From the NCBI GenBank assembly GCA_039619475.1, contig CM077115.1:397268557-397332556 (forward strand): a stretch of 64,000 nucleotides of DNA, written 5' to 3'. Shown one piece after another: positions 48,915 to 60,415 of the stretch. The notes below the pieces were generated by a model. That model was not told the DNA's origin and searched no databases. It saw only the letters and a program-made list of their open reading frames with translations. This DNA is from Icerya purchasi (Eukaryota; Arthropoda; Insecta; Hemiptera; Monophlebidae). The first letter of the stretch is position 1. Every line of letters starts with the position of its first letter. A program made the translations under genes and the position numbers.

Positions 48915-49184
48915 TCACTTGATATAGTGTTGAATTGCAAATTTCTTTGTTGTTTCCATTGACATTTTCAGCTCTGCTTTCGTAGCTGCGACCTTAATGT
49001 TGAATAAGATCCCTCTTCTTCCTGTCGGCATTACGGATTCCGTTTTGGCAGTGTTGACCATAAGGTCATATGAGCGATCATCATTTTGGTCGACACTGCT
49101 GGTTATGGTTTTACAATTCTGACTCTGAATGTTGGATGAAGCATTTTTCTCTTTCTTCCATTCAGTATTGTTAATGCCCTTCAT
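48915..49184 (-). mobile_element. RTE-like LINE fragment, post-catalytic RT segment
   Basis: An 89-codon minus-strand frame contains DDRSYDLMVNTAKTESVM (about 49083-49030) followed by GRRGILFNIKV. This resembles the segment just after the catalytic Asp box of RTE-type reverse transcriptases, YGL.IN..KT.VM...GR, which precedes the F.YLGS motif. That motif itself and the catalytic box are not visible. Only one segment matches, so the family call is tentative. Confidence 0.5.
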
Positions 49185-51839
49185 AGATATTAAAATACTG
49201 ATACACTGAATAGTATATTAATCGGTATACTTCTGGTACTCGCTTCAGTTATTGTAGACAATGGTTATCGGACAATCACAATTTTGGACTCTTTTTTTAG
49301 TCCTACTGTCTTTTTCTATTATAATATTTTGTCTTTTCTTAAAATTCCCTTTTTGCTGTTAATTTCTTCTCATTTTCCCTATCAATTCTTGGTTGCCTTA
49401 TTTTTCTGCAGGTTTTTCGGAAGATGTTTTCCTTATATGTAGTGGTGGGTAAACACTCAGTGACCTCCGAATCCTAATAATAGATGAGAAAAAAATACGA
49501 AATTCTTTCTTTTTCATGGGAAGGGCAGTAAACTCCAGAAAACTCATCACGAATGAAACGACAGACCAGAAAAATGTAATTAACCCAACTTCGATAAATA
49601 CAGAAAAATTACTTCGCTGGCTACTGTGCCAGAAACCGTGAAATATTAAAGCGCACTTGTATTTGACGCGATCGTTTAGTCATCTGCCGTCGAGCAAAAG
49701 ATTTTTATTCGGACTTCTTTATAAGTCAACTGTGGTCTCTTTCAAACTCTTTTTTTTATTATTATTATCATTTATTGAATTCGTCTGAATAGACTTTGGC
49801 CTAAGAAGAGCGAAAAGGAAGAGAGGTTTAATCAGATGTTTGCTCAGATATAGAGGATAAAAAAGACTTAAGTGTCAAAATATTACCATTTTGGTTGTGG
49901 AAAACCATTGATTCTAAAAACACCCTTTCACATCACTGCAAATAATCTTCTATCGGTAATTTCGCACAAAAAAATAATCTCCGTTTGATGCACTTTATAC
50001 GATATATAAAGCTTCTGCAATCGCACTATAAAGCGACGTCATGACTAGAACTTCAACTTTAATTTTGTAGCTTTTCCCCGATCGCAATCTTCTCTTTACG
50101 TTAAGTCGCACGTTAGGAAATTTTGACGAAACATTTGATTAAATCGGTGTTTCTAATGCCTCTTCTTACATCGTAATCGGTTTTTTTATTTTTTCTTATT
50201 CAATGTCTCAGGCGTCTTTTATTCCCATTATGCATCCAAAGTGTTTCATCAGTTCTATTACAAGGAACCTTTATCAGCAATGGAAGAACATTCTAAACGG
50301 ATATGATTAGCATGTTATGTATAAGATAAGAAGTAAAAGAGTAGAGAGGACACAATGTGAGTAAGAAAAAAACGATGAGGATAAAGGGTAACAAACGGTG
50401 TTCAAAGCGTAGACGACAGATTGCAGAGAGAGGTGAACGAAGTAAAAGGAAAGTGTGAAAACCAAGAATTGGGTGAATGTCCAATTTTTCTAAAATGAAT
50501 TTAATTCTGAGCATACACCCCTATAATTTCAAAGCTATCGGTAAATTTTGCGCATATCTGACCTTCGTAAAGTTTAAGTTAATGCGAGCTAAAAATGAAA
50601 AATATAGATTAGTTTTATTTCCTTAAATATTAATAGTCTATTTTTTAAATATTGTAATGTTTTCAAAGCTTGCATTTGTTCACGCTAAGAATATCTAGCC
50701 GACTATTATGGTTGTGATCAGTTAATTATATTGCAAACAAATAATTAGCGTAAAGTTAACATGTACATATTATTTTATTTTACTATAACATTCGAATTTT
50801 GTTAAAGGTTATAATAATACCTAATAGTAACAATCTGGTTATATATATATATCAATATGCATATAAGTAATTTCCAGTACAAGTGATAGGTATGGTTCGG
50901 CAAGGGCCGTTTAAGAAAATTTCACATATATCAAAGATATGTCCAGTACACTATACGGAAAACGACAATTATAATTTCAAACTTTCCAAAATGTTCTTAA
51001 CTACGATAAAATGTTGATTACTTAGTAACTGTGTAATTTATATAACTTTATATTATTAACATTAGTATTATGTGAGCGATTTAAATATTAAAGTTCCAAG
51101 TCTAAATAAGAATAGATCAGTGGAAATTTTAATAAATATAAAAATCGAAACTTTAAAAAAGATTAATTAATATACTCTAGAAAATCGAAACAGAATTATA
51201 ATTTTTGTTAAGTTACGATTTTAACCAGTACTAAACTATTTTTTCTTATTATTTTTCAATCTACAAGCGCGCAATTAATACCGAACAAGTTTATACCTGC
51301 CTGCAAGATATACCGCAAACTATTTTCTAAATATATATATATATATATGAATTGATATGATTATTATTTATTTATTGTTGGTAAAAGTTTAAGACCGTTG
51401 TAAGACAAATGAGAGATTTTAAGAAAAAAAAATATTATTATTACATTCATTTTTCTTTTAATCTAGATAAATATCTTTCCTTCGTGCCGCATACTTCTTT
51501 TTTTTTTGCAAAAAAAGCAATGCTTTTTACGTACTTTTAAATTGTTGCCAACAATAATAAATAAAATCGTATCCAGTTTTTCATGCTTTTTTACCGGTTA
51601 AGCTTAAATTACATATGTTTGTTTTTTGTAATTACACCAATCTTTAACAGCAATTTAACGAATTTCAGAGAGTAAGCAACATTTCATTGTCAAACATAAT
51701 TAATAATTATTCTTGACAATTTTTTGCAATGGAAACCTGTTTTTTTTTTTTTTAAATTTCATTATTACTTTAATTGTATATCGGGTTTCGTGGAACTTTT
51801 TGAAAAAAGTCTGTTAATCAGTGAGTTCACTTAAATAAA
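49185..51839. other. AT-rich DNA, nothing recognised
   Basis: Short TA tracts near 50837 and 51331-51348; the 50293-50514 minus frame is unassigned. T-runs lie near 51741. Confidence 0.5.
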
Positions 51840-54800
51840 AAAAGAAGCGAATGCGGTAAAGCCTTTATAGAACACTTCTCCTGTCATACGCAGATGTATG
51901 CCCGTTAGCGATCATTTGTTGGCGAAATATCACATTTTATGTTTGGACGCTGCGTCCACCAAGCCTCTCATTGTTATTTTATCGGTCCATGATTTTGCCG
52001 ATCTACGTTGTCTTTCTTCTTCCTCGCCCTCTTTTTCCCATAATTTTTCCTTGTATAATTAGGCGTAACAATTCTTCATCCCTCCGATAACGTGACCGAA
52101 ATAACCGTATTTTCTTTGTTTTTTTACATCACAGATTTGTCTCTCTGTGTTTGTCCTTTGCAGCACTTTGTCGTTCGTGATCTTCCTTGTCTATATCCAC
52201 ATTTCGCATGCTTCCAAATATCATTATAGTTCTTTTTGCATATGTCGCTACTTCTGCGCCATATAATAAAATCGGCTGCTGGATGTGTAACATTTTGTAA
52301 ACTTTTGTCTTGTACTGAGGCTTAATGATGAGTCTGTGAGCGATTTCCGTATTGTTCCAAAAGCTGTTTTAGCATATCTACACTTTTTCTTTACTTCCAC
52401 ATTTGAATCTAACATGTTTGTGATGTAGCTGCTAAGATATTTGTACTCGGCGACTTCTATCACTTTTCCATTAATTGTTATATTTACATTCTGACGTGTT
52501 TTGCGACTGATTATCATCATTTTTTGGGGTTTTCTTTCATTAATTGTAAGTCCGTATTCCTTACCTACCGAGTAGTTCACCGTATTTACTAGCTACCGTA
52601 GTTCCTTGCCTGAATTTGCCAATAGAACGGTGTCATCCGCGTGCCGGATGTTATACGCTTGCCATTTATTTTAATCCCAAAGCCCTTATTCCGCAGTGCA
52701 TCTTTGAAGATGGAATCAGCATATATATATATTAAACAGCAGGGGTTGAAAAATACACCCTTGTCTAACTCCTCTGCGATATGTATTGATTCCGATTCGT
52801 AATTTTCTATACGAATTTTAACACTCTGTTGCCAATATAATTTCTGTATTCATATTCATTTACTGTTTCTGTTTTATTATTTGTATTAATTTATCGCTCC
52901 TGACTCGATCGAAGACTTCCTCATAGTCCAAGAAGCATATGAAAACGTCGCGTCTTTCTGTAGCTGTATATTAATTGCGGCCAATGCTTCTTTGGTACCA
53001 CATTCTTGACAAAATCTAAACTGACAATCATCTAGATCTTGTTCGCACTTGTTACGTATGCGCGCTTGTACTATACGTAAGAACATTTTTAGCAAGTGCC
53101 TCATCAGGCTAATCATTCGGTAATCATTACATGTACTAGCTATGCTTTTTTCGGTATAGTTATAAGTACTGACTCCAGCCATTCGTTAGATATTTCACCT
53201 GTGCTGTAGATGCTACCGAAGATTTTTGTTCATTTTAATACATTATCATTATTTAATAATTTAATTATATCAGCTGGAATGTTAAGCCCATCGCTCTCCT
53301 AGATTTTGTTATTTTTATGGCATGTTCTACATTCTGACGGCAAGATTTCTAATTTTACATCGCTAAGTATCTCCGTTATATTTTCGTTTTTTGCATCTTG
53401 GAACATATATTCTTTACATACCATGTCCATACTTCTAATTTATCGTTCGTATCAACCGCTATTGTACCGTCTTCTTTAAATAGTTTCGCTGGTGTTTTCC
53501 TCTTAGATAATCCTGTTACTTTTTTAATTTTCCGGTGTATGTTGAAAGAATCGTGTTTCCTCTCTGTTTCTTCAATTTCTCGGCATCGTTTCTTCATCCA
53601 TTGATTCTTTGCCTGTCAAATTTTACACTGCATAAGTTTATGCTTTTGCTTGTACATTGTTTTGTCCATGTTCTTAACTATACGCCTCTGATTCATTGAC
53701 TCTACGATTTCTTGTGTCATCCACGGTTTCTTTGGTGTGTTAGTATTTTTTAGAGTCTGTGTGAATACTGATGTAATATTCTTTGTGATCTTCGTTATGC
53801 ATTGTTGTGTGTTATCCGTTTTTGTTTCTTCGTAGACTTTTGAGAATGTTTTATTTAATTGATCCTGTACCTTCACTTTATATTCCGTATTTCTGAATTT
53901 ATCCGCGTTCATCCTATTACTTAATTTTATCATTCATTTCCATCTGAGTGTGAATGCTGCAATAATGGAATTATGATCCGACCCCGCGTCTGCGCCGGTG
54001 TAGGCTGTCACACTTATAATGGAATTTCGGAATCGTTCATTGATCAGGCTGTGTAATCAATTTGATTGCGTATTACTTTTCCCTCATCACTACGAGGTGA
54101 TTCCCCCAGGTATGTAGCCTTCGTGTTGGCATTTTATACCACGTGTTTGTTATTATCAGATTATGTTTTAGGCAGAATTCGAAGAGTTTTTCTCCTCTTT
54201 CATTTGCATCGCCTAATCCGCGAAAAACGACTAAATTTCCGCGTTTTCCTACGCCAATTTTTGAAAACTATAGTCTCCCTTAAAATTTCATGTGAGTTAA
54301 CAGTTTTCTGAAGTTCTTCAATACTGCTATAAGTTCTTTCAATTTTATTATCATATTTTGCGTCTGAAGTTGGCATATAGTCACTAGTATATATAATATT
54401 TAAGATACTACTTTTGAACTTAAATTTAATAAGGACTCGTCGTCTATCTGAAAACGATACGAAACCTATTACATGCGGAAGGTGTTCTTTGCTGACTACT
54501 ATCCCAACACCGTTGATATGTTTTAAAGTTTCGATTACCGGAATAATATAATTTACTCTTGTTTTTCCTTAATTTCTCCATTTCCAGGCCAGCGGTGTTC
54601 GCTTATTCCGAGTATTTGTATTTTCATTCTTTCCATTTCCTGAAGAACGTTATCCAATTTTCTAGCCCGATGGAGACTTCGGACGTTCCATGTAGCTTTA
54701 TTTTAATTTGAAAGTTTGTTTTACTTCGTAATTTAGTTATTACTTTATCCTTGTTATTATTAGCAGTCAGTGGGATTCTTCGCACCCTATGCCCATTAAA

Positions 54801-55190
54801 GGGCCGCACCGGACTCAGGGCCATTCTTTTATGATGTACTGGCATATGATGATAACCTGGGGCTGAATTACAGCGGTGGTTTCCCTGTTGTCTCCCGCTG
54901 GATTTTCTTTTATAGCTCCGGTTTAGAGGCGCCGGAGACTCGCCTACTCATTCTAGATTGATATTCACCAATCCGACTGGGGCACATTGTCACGAACGAG
55001 TTGTGCTTACAGTCTGCTGGTTGGTAATGCAGTTATATTTTAACTGTATTTTATGGTAGGAGCACCTTCGGCAAGTGAACTTACCTTCGTTTAACTGCCA
55101 GCGGAATATGTGAGTACCTCTGCGCGTCCACATCGTGCAGGGTGGTAACTTCCTTTTCGGCGGGCTTGGCGTCGATCAGGAAGGCTAAAG
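51840..55190 (-). mobile_element. Nearly full-length RTE-like LINE, decayed
   Basis: Read from about 55190 down, a GC-richer leader (55190-54860) is followed by the ORF. Its start region has ALSPVRP...HRVRRIP. The endonuclease has LHGTSEVSIGLENW (about 54695; family TWNVRSL..A.KL) and GISEHRWPG (about 54600). It also has GLGDANERGEKLFEFCLKHN and LIITNTWYK (54235-54145). The linker KKPWMTQEIVESMNQRR follows at about 53730. The RT part has GLNIPADIIKLL (about 53290), a palm box NIRHADDTVLLAN (52625-52660, HADD for YADD), YGLTINERKPQKMM and EYKYLSSYI (about 52450). The tail has QRKYGYFGHVIGG (about 52090). The same architecture is found in BovB-related elements and in vertebrate CFDP2-like proteins derived from them. 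Numerous frameshifts and stops make it non-coding. Length (~3.3 kb) is close to a complete RTE. No flanking duplication was found. Confidence 0.93.
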
Positions 55191-56560
55191 CGGTACTCAA
55201 TACTGTGCTTTCTTTTTTTTTGGAATTTAATTTTATCATGCGGTAATTATTGCGTAAAATCTAAAAAAGCAATCAATGTTATATTTCGTACGCGATATCT
55301 CATGAACAGATTATTTCGTTTGACCGTGTCGTTTTTAGGAATGAAGTTGTTTCCTTTGAATTGCGTTAATATTATATAAAAAACATAAATTTTTTATTGC
55401 TGGAATCGTTTTTGTAGAAAATAGTTTTTTCTTTTTCTTTAAAACTGTAATGTAATATTGTACCGGAAGATTCTGTGAAAATTCTATAAAAAATGACTTT
55501 ACCGACGAACTATCAATTAACGTCTATAGAGGGTAATAGATATGCTGTAAATAAATCTATCTCTCTAAAACTGTACTTCAAAAATTTCTGATGTTCCTAA
55601 TTTTACTAGTTTCACATCCTCAATCAAATCTCATTCGAATCTACTAGCGCCATATAAAAGTTTTCATTTTAAATTTTGAACAGACATTTACACTTTTTCT
55701 TTCATTATTCTGTTGAACTCATTCTTCTTTCTAATAAATGGTTCTCTTGTTTCCTTCATTTTGTCATTCTGTTTTTTGGTCTCCCTTATTCATCTGTGTT
55801 CTTAGGTCATACTTTATTATCTTCATCTCGTTCTATTTTTTATTTCCTTCTTCTCTACATTGTTCTCTCCATTTAAATAATTCGTTTGTCGGAGACGATT
55901 ATCATGTGCTTTCTGAGAATCGTACGTCTTTCTGTGCAGCGTACTTACTCCGGTTTGTTCACTTTACATGTGCTGTCCTTTTCACCGCACTCATCACCAC
56001 TGCTATATTGATTATTTCTTACACTAACAGTATCCGATTGAATTAAAATATAACTGACTCTTTTTTTTTCCTAATTTTTTTCTGGATCTGACAAGCCTAA
56101 GAAAACAAATAAAACATATTAATTAAAAGCACAATCACGTCTATTAGGTCTCCTTCTTTGAAGACTCTTCCTTCTGTGTTTTCTTTCCAATCGTATATTT
56201 TTGCGTCCTAACCATAAAACATGCTGACTCATATTGGACTAACCTTTCATCTCGATGCTTTAAATAAAGGAATATAAGCTCCATCGTTACGATAATATTT
56301 TACAACATTCCTTTCCTTCGTCTTCGCTAACGATGCAGTATTATGTTGCTCTCTTATTTCTATTCTCTTCTTCATTTTATGCTTTGCCTGAACTGATTAT
56401 GTATTAGTTGCTAATTCTTGTCTTTTCTTTTTCTACGTCTATTTTTTTTTTTTTTTTTTGTTTTTGTTTTATAGTGCCTTTCTACAACACATTTTTAATT
56501 TTCTTTGTACGCTCAGTTTTCCTTTTTCTTTAATCTCCCCTTAATTCCTCATTCCGAATA
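55191..56560. other. Pyrimidine-rich DNA upstream of a LINE endonuclease fragment
   Basis: T/C-rich plus-strand frames (55676-55876, 55738-56046) are hydrophobic only because of composition. 55870-56060 has a more even composition and could be the 5' UTR or ORF1 remnant of the element whose endonuclease begins at 56561, but no gag or zinc-knuckle motif is visible. A T-run lies at 56443-56459. Confidence 0.35.
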
Positions 56561-57530
56561 GTCCATTATGATGATCTCTACATTTAATTTACTTCAGTTA
56601 AATTGTCGCACCTACGAAGTAATAAAAATTCTTCAGTCGCGTTTATAAGATGCTCCTAACACCGCTGTCATTCGATTTCAGAAAGTTGACTTTAACATTA
56701 GAAGAGGCTTTAAGTTGATCAAATTACATCGATAATGACGGCTGCAGCAGATTCTCTGCTCTCGTTGGGAATGGTAATCCCTTTCACTCTCTTAACAGTT
56801 TTCTCAATCTCCATCCATCTTCTTTTCAACGTAACATTGTTCTCATCACCGTTCTCTCCTTAAACTTTCTCGTCTTTTTAACATAATTTCCACCCATATT
56901 TCTCCTAATTACGATCTTTCACTTTATTTTTTTAAATTCTATTCTACAACCTTTTTGTCGTCAGGAGTGATTGAAATACTCGATCTTCCTTACGTTGTTG
57001 CTTTGCTTTCAATTTTAACGACGTTATCCTGAAAAACATTTTTTTTCGAGATAAAATGGCGCTGTTTAATGATATTTTTTTGTGCTTATGTCAAAAGTAT
57101 GGCCATCTTTAGCTTTTGCGACCTAACTTCTTTTTCTCCCCCAATTGAGTTTAACTATACTTGAAGAACTCTTACGGGTAGTTTCGGTAGTGATCGTGCT
57201 CGCATTTTAATTACTTCTTTATTCTTTCCTCTTCCAACTCATTTCACATCTGTCTGTTCTTATCGATGGGATCTATCTAAACTGCTGGTCTTTGTTTCGT
57301 ATTTTTGTTAACTCTTTTCTTAACATTTCAGTTGGTTCGGATCCTATCCGTTTTTATAATTTATTTCTGTATTCCGCTATTTTCACTGTTTCCATATCGC
57401 CTCCTTTCAATATCTTTTTGTCTTCTAATCGTGGCGGTAGAGCCTTTTCTGTTTGACGGAACAGGGAATTTAAAGTTACTTTCAACCATAGTCGCTCTAT
57501 TCCAATCCTAACACTACAATTTTCTCGCTT
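56561..57530 (+). mobile_element. I/Jockey-type LINE, start of ORF2 endonuclease
   Basis: From about 56587 the frame reads NLLQLNCRTYEVIKILQSRL, a stop, then DAPNTAVIRFQKVDFNIRRG and FKLIKLHR (to about 56730). This follows the APE-endonuclease opening of I/Jockey LINEs: ..QWNCRSI..K...L, then P.V...QE.W...., then GY...R.D. The motif Asn is kept; the catalytic Glu position reads Lys (QK for QE). Further downstream only scattered hints remain (YRWDLSKL about 57262, like the Y.WDKA.W segment). Multiple stops and frameshifts show a pseudogene copy without RT. Pyrimidine-rich codon style resembles the RNase H fragment at 47432. Confidence 0.7.
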
Positions 57531-58839
57531 ACAAACGAAGAAAGAAAAAAACAAACTTTACTAACCAGTTTTTAAAGATTATTTATTTAGGTTTAAATTA
57601 TCACACGGCAATCTATGCATTATTTGTAATGAAGTCGATGGTTTAACTTACATATATAGTAATGGATGCATCATAAAAGGCAACAATTAAGATCATGCAG
57701 TAACTGCATTGGTTAATGATAATTTTAATTTCTTTCGTGAATTTTGTTATATGGAAGTGAACCAAAAAACGAATAACGTAAATATACACATATAAATATA
57801 TATTATATAAAATAAATAAAAAAATTCAATATACTCGTACATAAGTTTAAATGTAGTTTTAAGATTTAGTTCTGGAAGTTCCGTTATATTCTGTTTTTAA
57901 TGTAAGTGTATAATTTTGATGACTTTTTTTGCTAATTTAAGTTTCAATATTGTTTCATTTATATTTAAATGATTATTCATCCTACGTTTTGGAGTGGGGA
58001 AAATCGATGCAAACACTCGGTTAAAACTTAAATACTCGAAAGGACCTTTTTGGAACGAGTTCTGTTTACCCAGAACACAACTTCACCGTCATGCCTTTGA
58101 AAAATAGATAGAGAGCCTTCTAATCTTCCACCTTCTCAGCATCTAACCTTTAAATATTTCCATACACAACTTACATCGTGTTATCAATACACCAGGTTTT
58201 AACGAAATATTCTCTATTTCTCTTCAATTACTATCGTGTATGTTCTTCGTTGTTGAAAATGCTATTACAGTTTAAAGGTTGGAATTGGTAATATTCGAAT
58301 TCGTTTTAAAAGGAAATTCTTGGTAAGAACAGATTTTCGAAAGGAACTGAAATTCTTAAAGAGCACCCCCCGCCGCTCCCCCCGTGGGATTTAAGAAAAG
58401 TCACCTTCTAAGGAGCAAACAATCATATACATATTTACAACGAAATGAAAATTTTAAACAGAATTGTCACAAAATTTACAAATCATGACCGATTATATTT
58501 CTGACGGTATAAACAGAAAAAAGGGTAATGAATAATAGGTTAAATTATCGTAATATTGCCAGCGTCTAAAGTGCTTCTGGGAAATCCAAGAAAATTTTTC
58601 ACGCCTGCTTAAACTATATTTTTTGTCGATAAATATATAGCGTTCAGTGCATATTTCGATCACCCACTAAGATTGATTTTATTTGCACAAATTATTGTAA
58701 AGCAAAGTATAAAAACAGAAAATTTAATTTTTTTTTTGAAAAATATGTATTTATTATTTTTTACATACAAAACTTTCGTCAAGCTAAAACGCTTGTCGAC
58801 GAATTATCCTATTGAACACTTTACCATCTTAAATTAACT
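57531..58839. other. AT-rich DNA, nothing recognised
   Basis: No open frame of note; a short C-rich patch near 58368-58383. Confidence 0.5.
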
Positions 58840-59310
58840 TATACATATGCATAATCGTGTAATATTTACTAGTCTTAATCTATCTTTTTACTTATCAATA
58901 CTTAATAATTTATTTCAATCTTCTATATTAAATGTCTTTTTTTCCAGTTTTTTTGTTGCGCCTTGTCATTTTATTTTATGTTTATTATTTTTTTTATATT
59001 TTCTTCTTCCTGAAACCATTCCTTTATTTTCCTTTTTCTTTCCCCTATTTTTTTCCTTCTTTATTATTTCTTTGGGTATTTTTATTCACAAAAAAACCAA
59101 CATGTTTCGGAGTCACATACGCCATAATTGTGGTTGTTACGGTGGACTCTGAAATATATTGTGTTTTATGTATTTTGCGAATAATTAAATTTCCTGTTTT
59201 CACACTTCGTTCCGCAATAATTTATACTGATACAGAAAATGAACATTTACAATTTCAATTTAAAGACTCAATCCTTCATTGGAAGGATGGGTTGGCTATT
59301 ACATGGTAAA
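58840..59310 (-). other. Possible 3' end of a Penelope-like element, very weak
   Basis: On the minus strand a CCGAAACATGTTGG string (59096-59109) is preceded by a hairpin that can pair GAGTCC with GGACTC across about 30 nt. It is followed by a T/A-rich tail with AATAAA-like sequence. The GAAACATGT string is shared with the 40801-41000 palindrome. The plus-strand open frame at 58932-59309 is mostly Phe/Leu from T-rich DNA. The hammerhead CUGAUGA box is not intact (TTTCAGA in its place). Confidence 0.25.
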
Positions 59311-60026
59311 TAAATATAAGGCAGAGAGGTCACGAGCACTGTTTATGGTTCTTGCCGGTACAGTGAAAAAAGAAAAAAAGAAAGATTTTTTTATACACTT
59401 AAAGTAAACTTTGTATCAGAGCGTTATTTCTTACCGATACTTCAAGTTTGAAAAACGCGTGTGTATTTAAGTTGAGACTTTACAGATCTCTATCATTATA
59501 TTTTCATTTCAGAAATATACACGAGTAAACATTACGAATCATTTGTATAAAATATTTATTATAGAATTTTTATAAATGATGTATGAAGAGACATTGTAGA
59601 AGTTTTTTTGTTCAGTTTTTCTTTTTTAAATTTTATCGTATTTGCAATGAAATGTTTTAACTATACTCCGTTTTTCAAAAATCTTATAGACTTTCATCAA
59701 GCTTTTTTTTTTCACGGAATACTTAACGGTTGCTGATATAAATCGAAAACCGCTGATATCGAATTTAATAAAGTAAGGTTGTATCAACTAGAATAATATA
59801 ACGTTGTTCTAATGGCATATCACGAGGTAAAATGGTTTGCAAATAAATAAGTATTTAAAAACGATATTTAAATTCAGTTATTTCATTAAGTTTGCACACT
59901 TTATAAAATTAACCACAAAACATAATTGGTTTACTAGGAGAACTATATACAAAGCCGTATCTAAACTACAATTTTGGGGGGATGATTACAAAAATATTTT
60001 TATAAATATATATGTATATATATATT
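59311..60026. other. AT-rich DNA, nothing recognised
   Basis: Short frames only, ending in a TA-rich tract (60005-60024) next to the small inverted-end element. Confidence 0.5.
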
Positions 60027-60293
60027 AATTACAACGTAATTTTTAGGCTATCCCTCATTCGAAAAAATGTCCCAATATTATGTAACGCTAAATGTTCCAA
60101 TTTTATGTAACGTTTGTTATATTTTATAGGATTTTTGTTATTGTTATTTAAAAAATGTCACAACTTTATGTAACGAAATATGTAGCGAAACAATGTCTTA
60201 ATTTTATATAATGAAAGTTAAATGTTAGGATAGGATTTTTGTGATTATGTTATTTTTTTTGTATTGATGCCAGTAAGAATTACGTTGTAAATT
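60027..60293. mobile_element. Small non-autonomous element with inverted ends and internal repeats
   Basis: AATTACAACGTAATT (60027-60041) is matched in reverse complement near 60278-60293 (AATTACGTTGTAAATT), giving terminal inverted repeats about 13 bp long. Between them a ~22-bp motif (AATGT...CAA..TTATGTAACG) occurs four times, at 60066-60087, 60091-60112, 60154-60175 and 60192-60213. A longer GGATTTTTGT..TT.TGTTAT block also occurs twice (about 60129 and 60233). It has no coding capacity. This layout suits a MITE that expanded from internal tandem duplication. The superfamily and target-site duplication could not be set because the left flank is TA-rich. Confidence 0.6.
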
Positions 60294-60353
60294 CTGATCA
60301 TTTTACACAAAGTATAGAAGAGAAAGGGACAGAAATGAAAGCAAGAGGGGTCA

Positions 60354-60375
60354 AGGGGCACAGCCCCTCGCGAGG
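60354..60375. repeat. GC-rich hairpin next to a perfect palindrome
   Basis: AGGGGC-ACA-GCCCCT forms a perfect 6-bp stem, overlapped by the 10-bp palindrome CCTCGCGAGG (60366-60375). It is followed by CCAAGATGGC, a YY1/Pho-like core. The patch is abruptly GC-rich within strongly AT-rich DNA. Confidence 0.8.
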
Positions 60376-60393
60376 CCAAGATGGCTGAGTTAC

Positions 60394-60415
60394 ATATATA
60401 TATATATATATATAT
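60394..60415. repeat. (TA)n microsatellite
   Basis: About 11 units, just after the GC-rich hairpin. Confidence 0.9.

Noticed and set aside
53398..54311. Plus-strand frames at 53398-53604 and 54066-54311
   Set aside because: They lie antisense to the RTE endonuclease and linker, which read coherently on the minus strand.
58847..59309. Membrane-protein-like frames
   Set aside because: Phe/Leu runs come from T-rich DNA; two frames look equally hydrophobic, so composition explains them.
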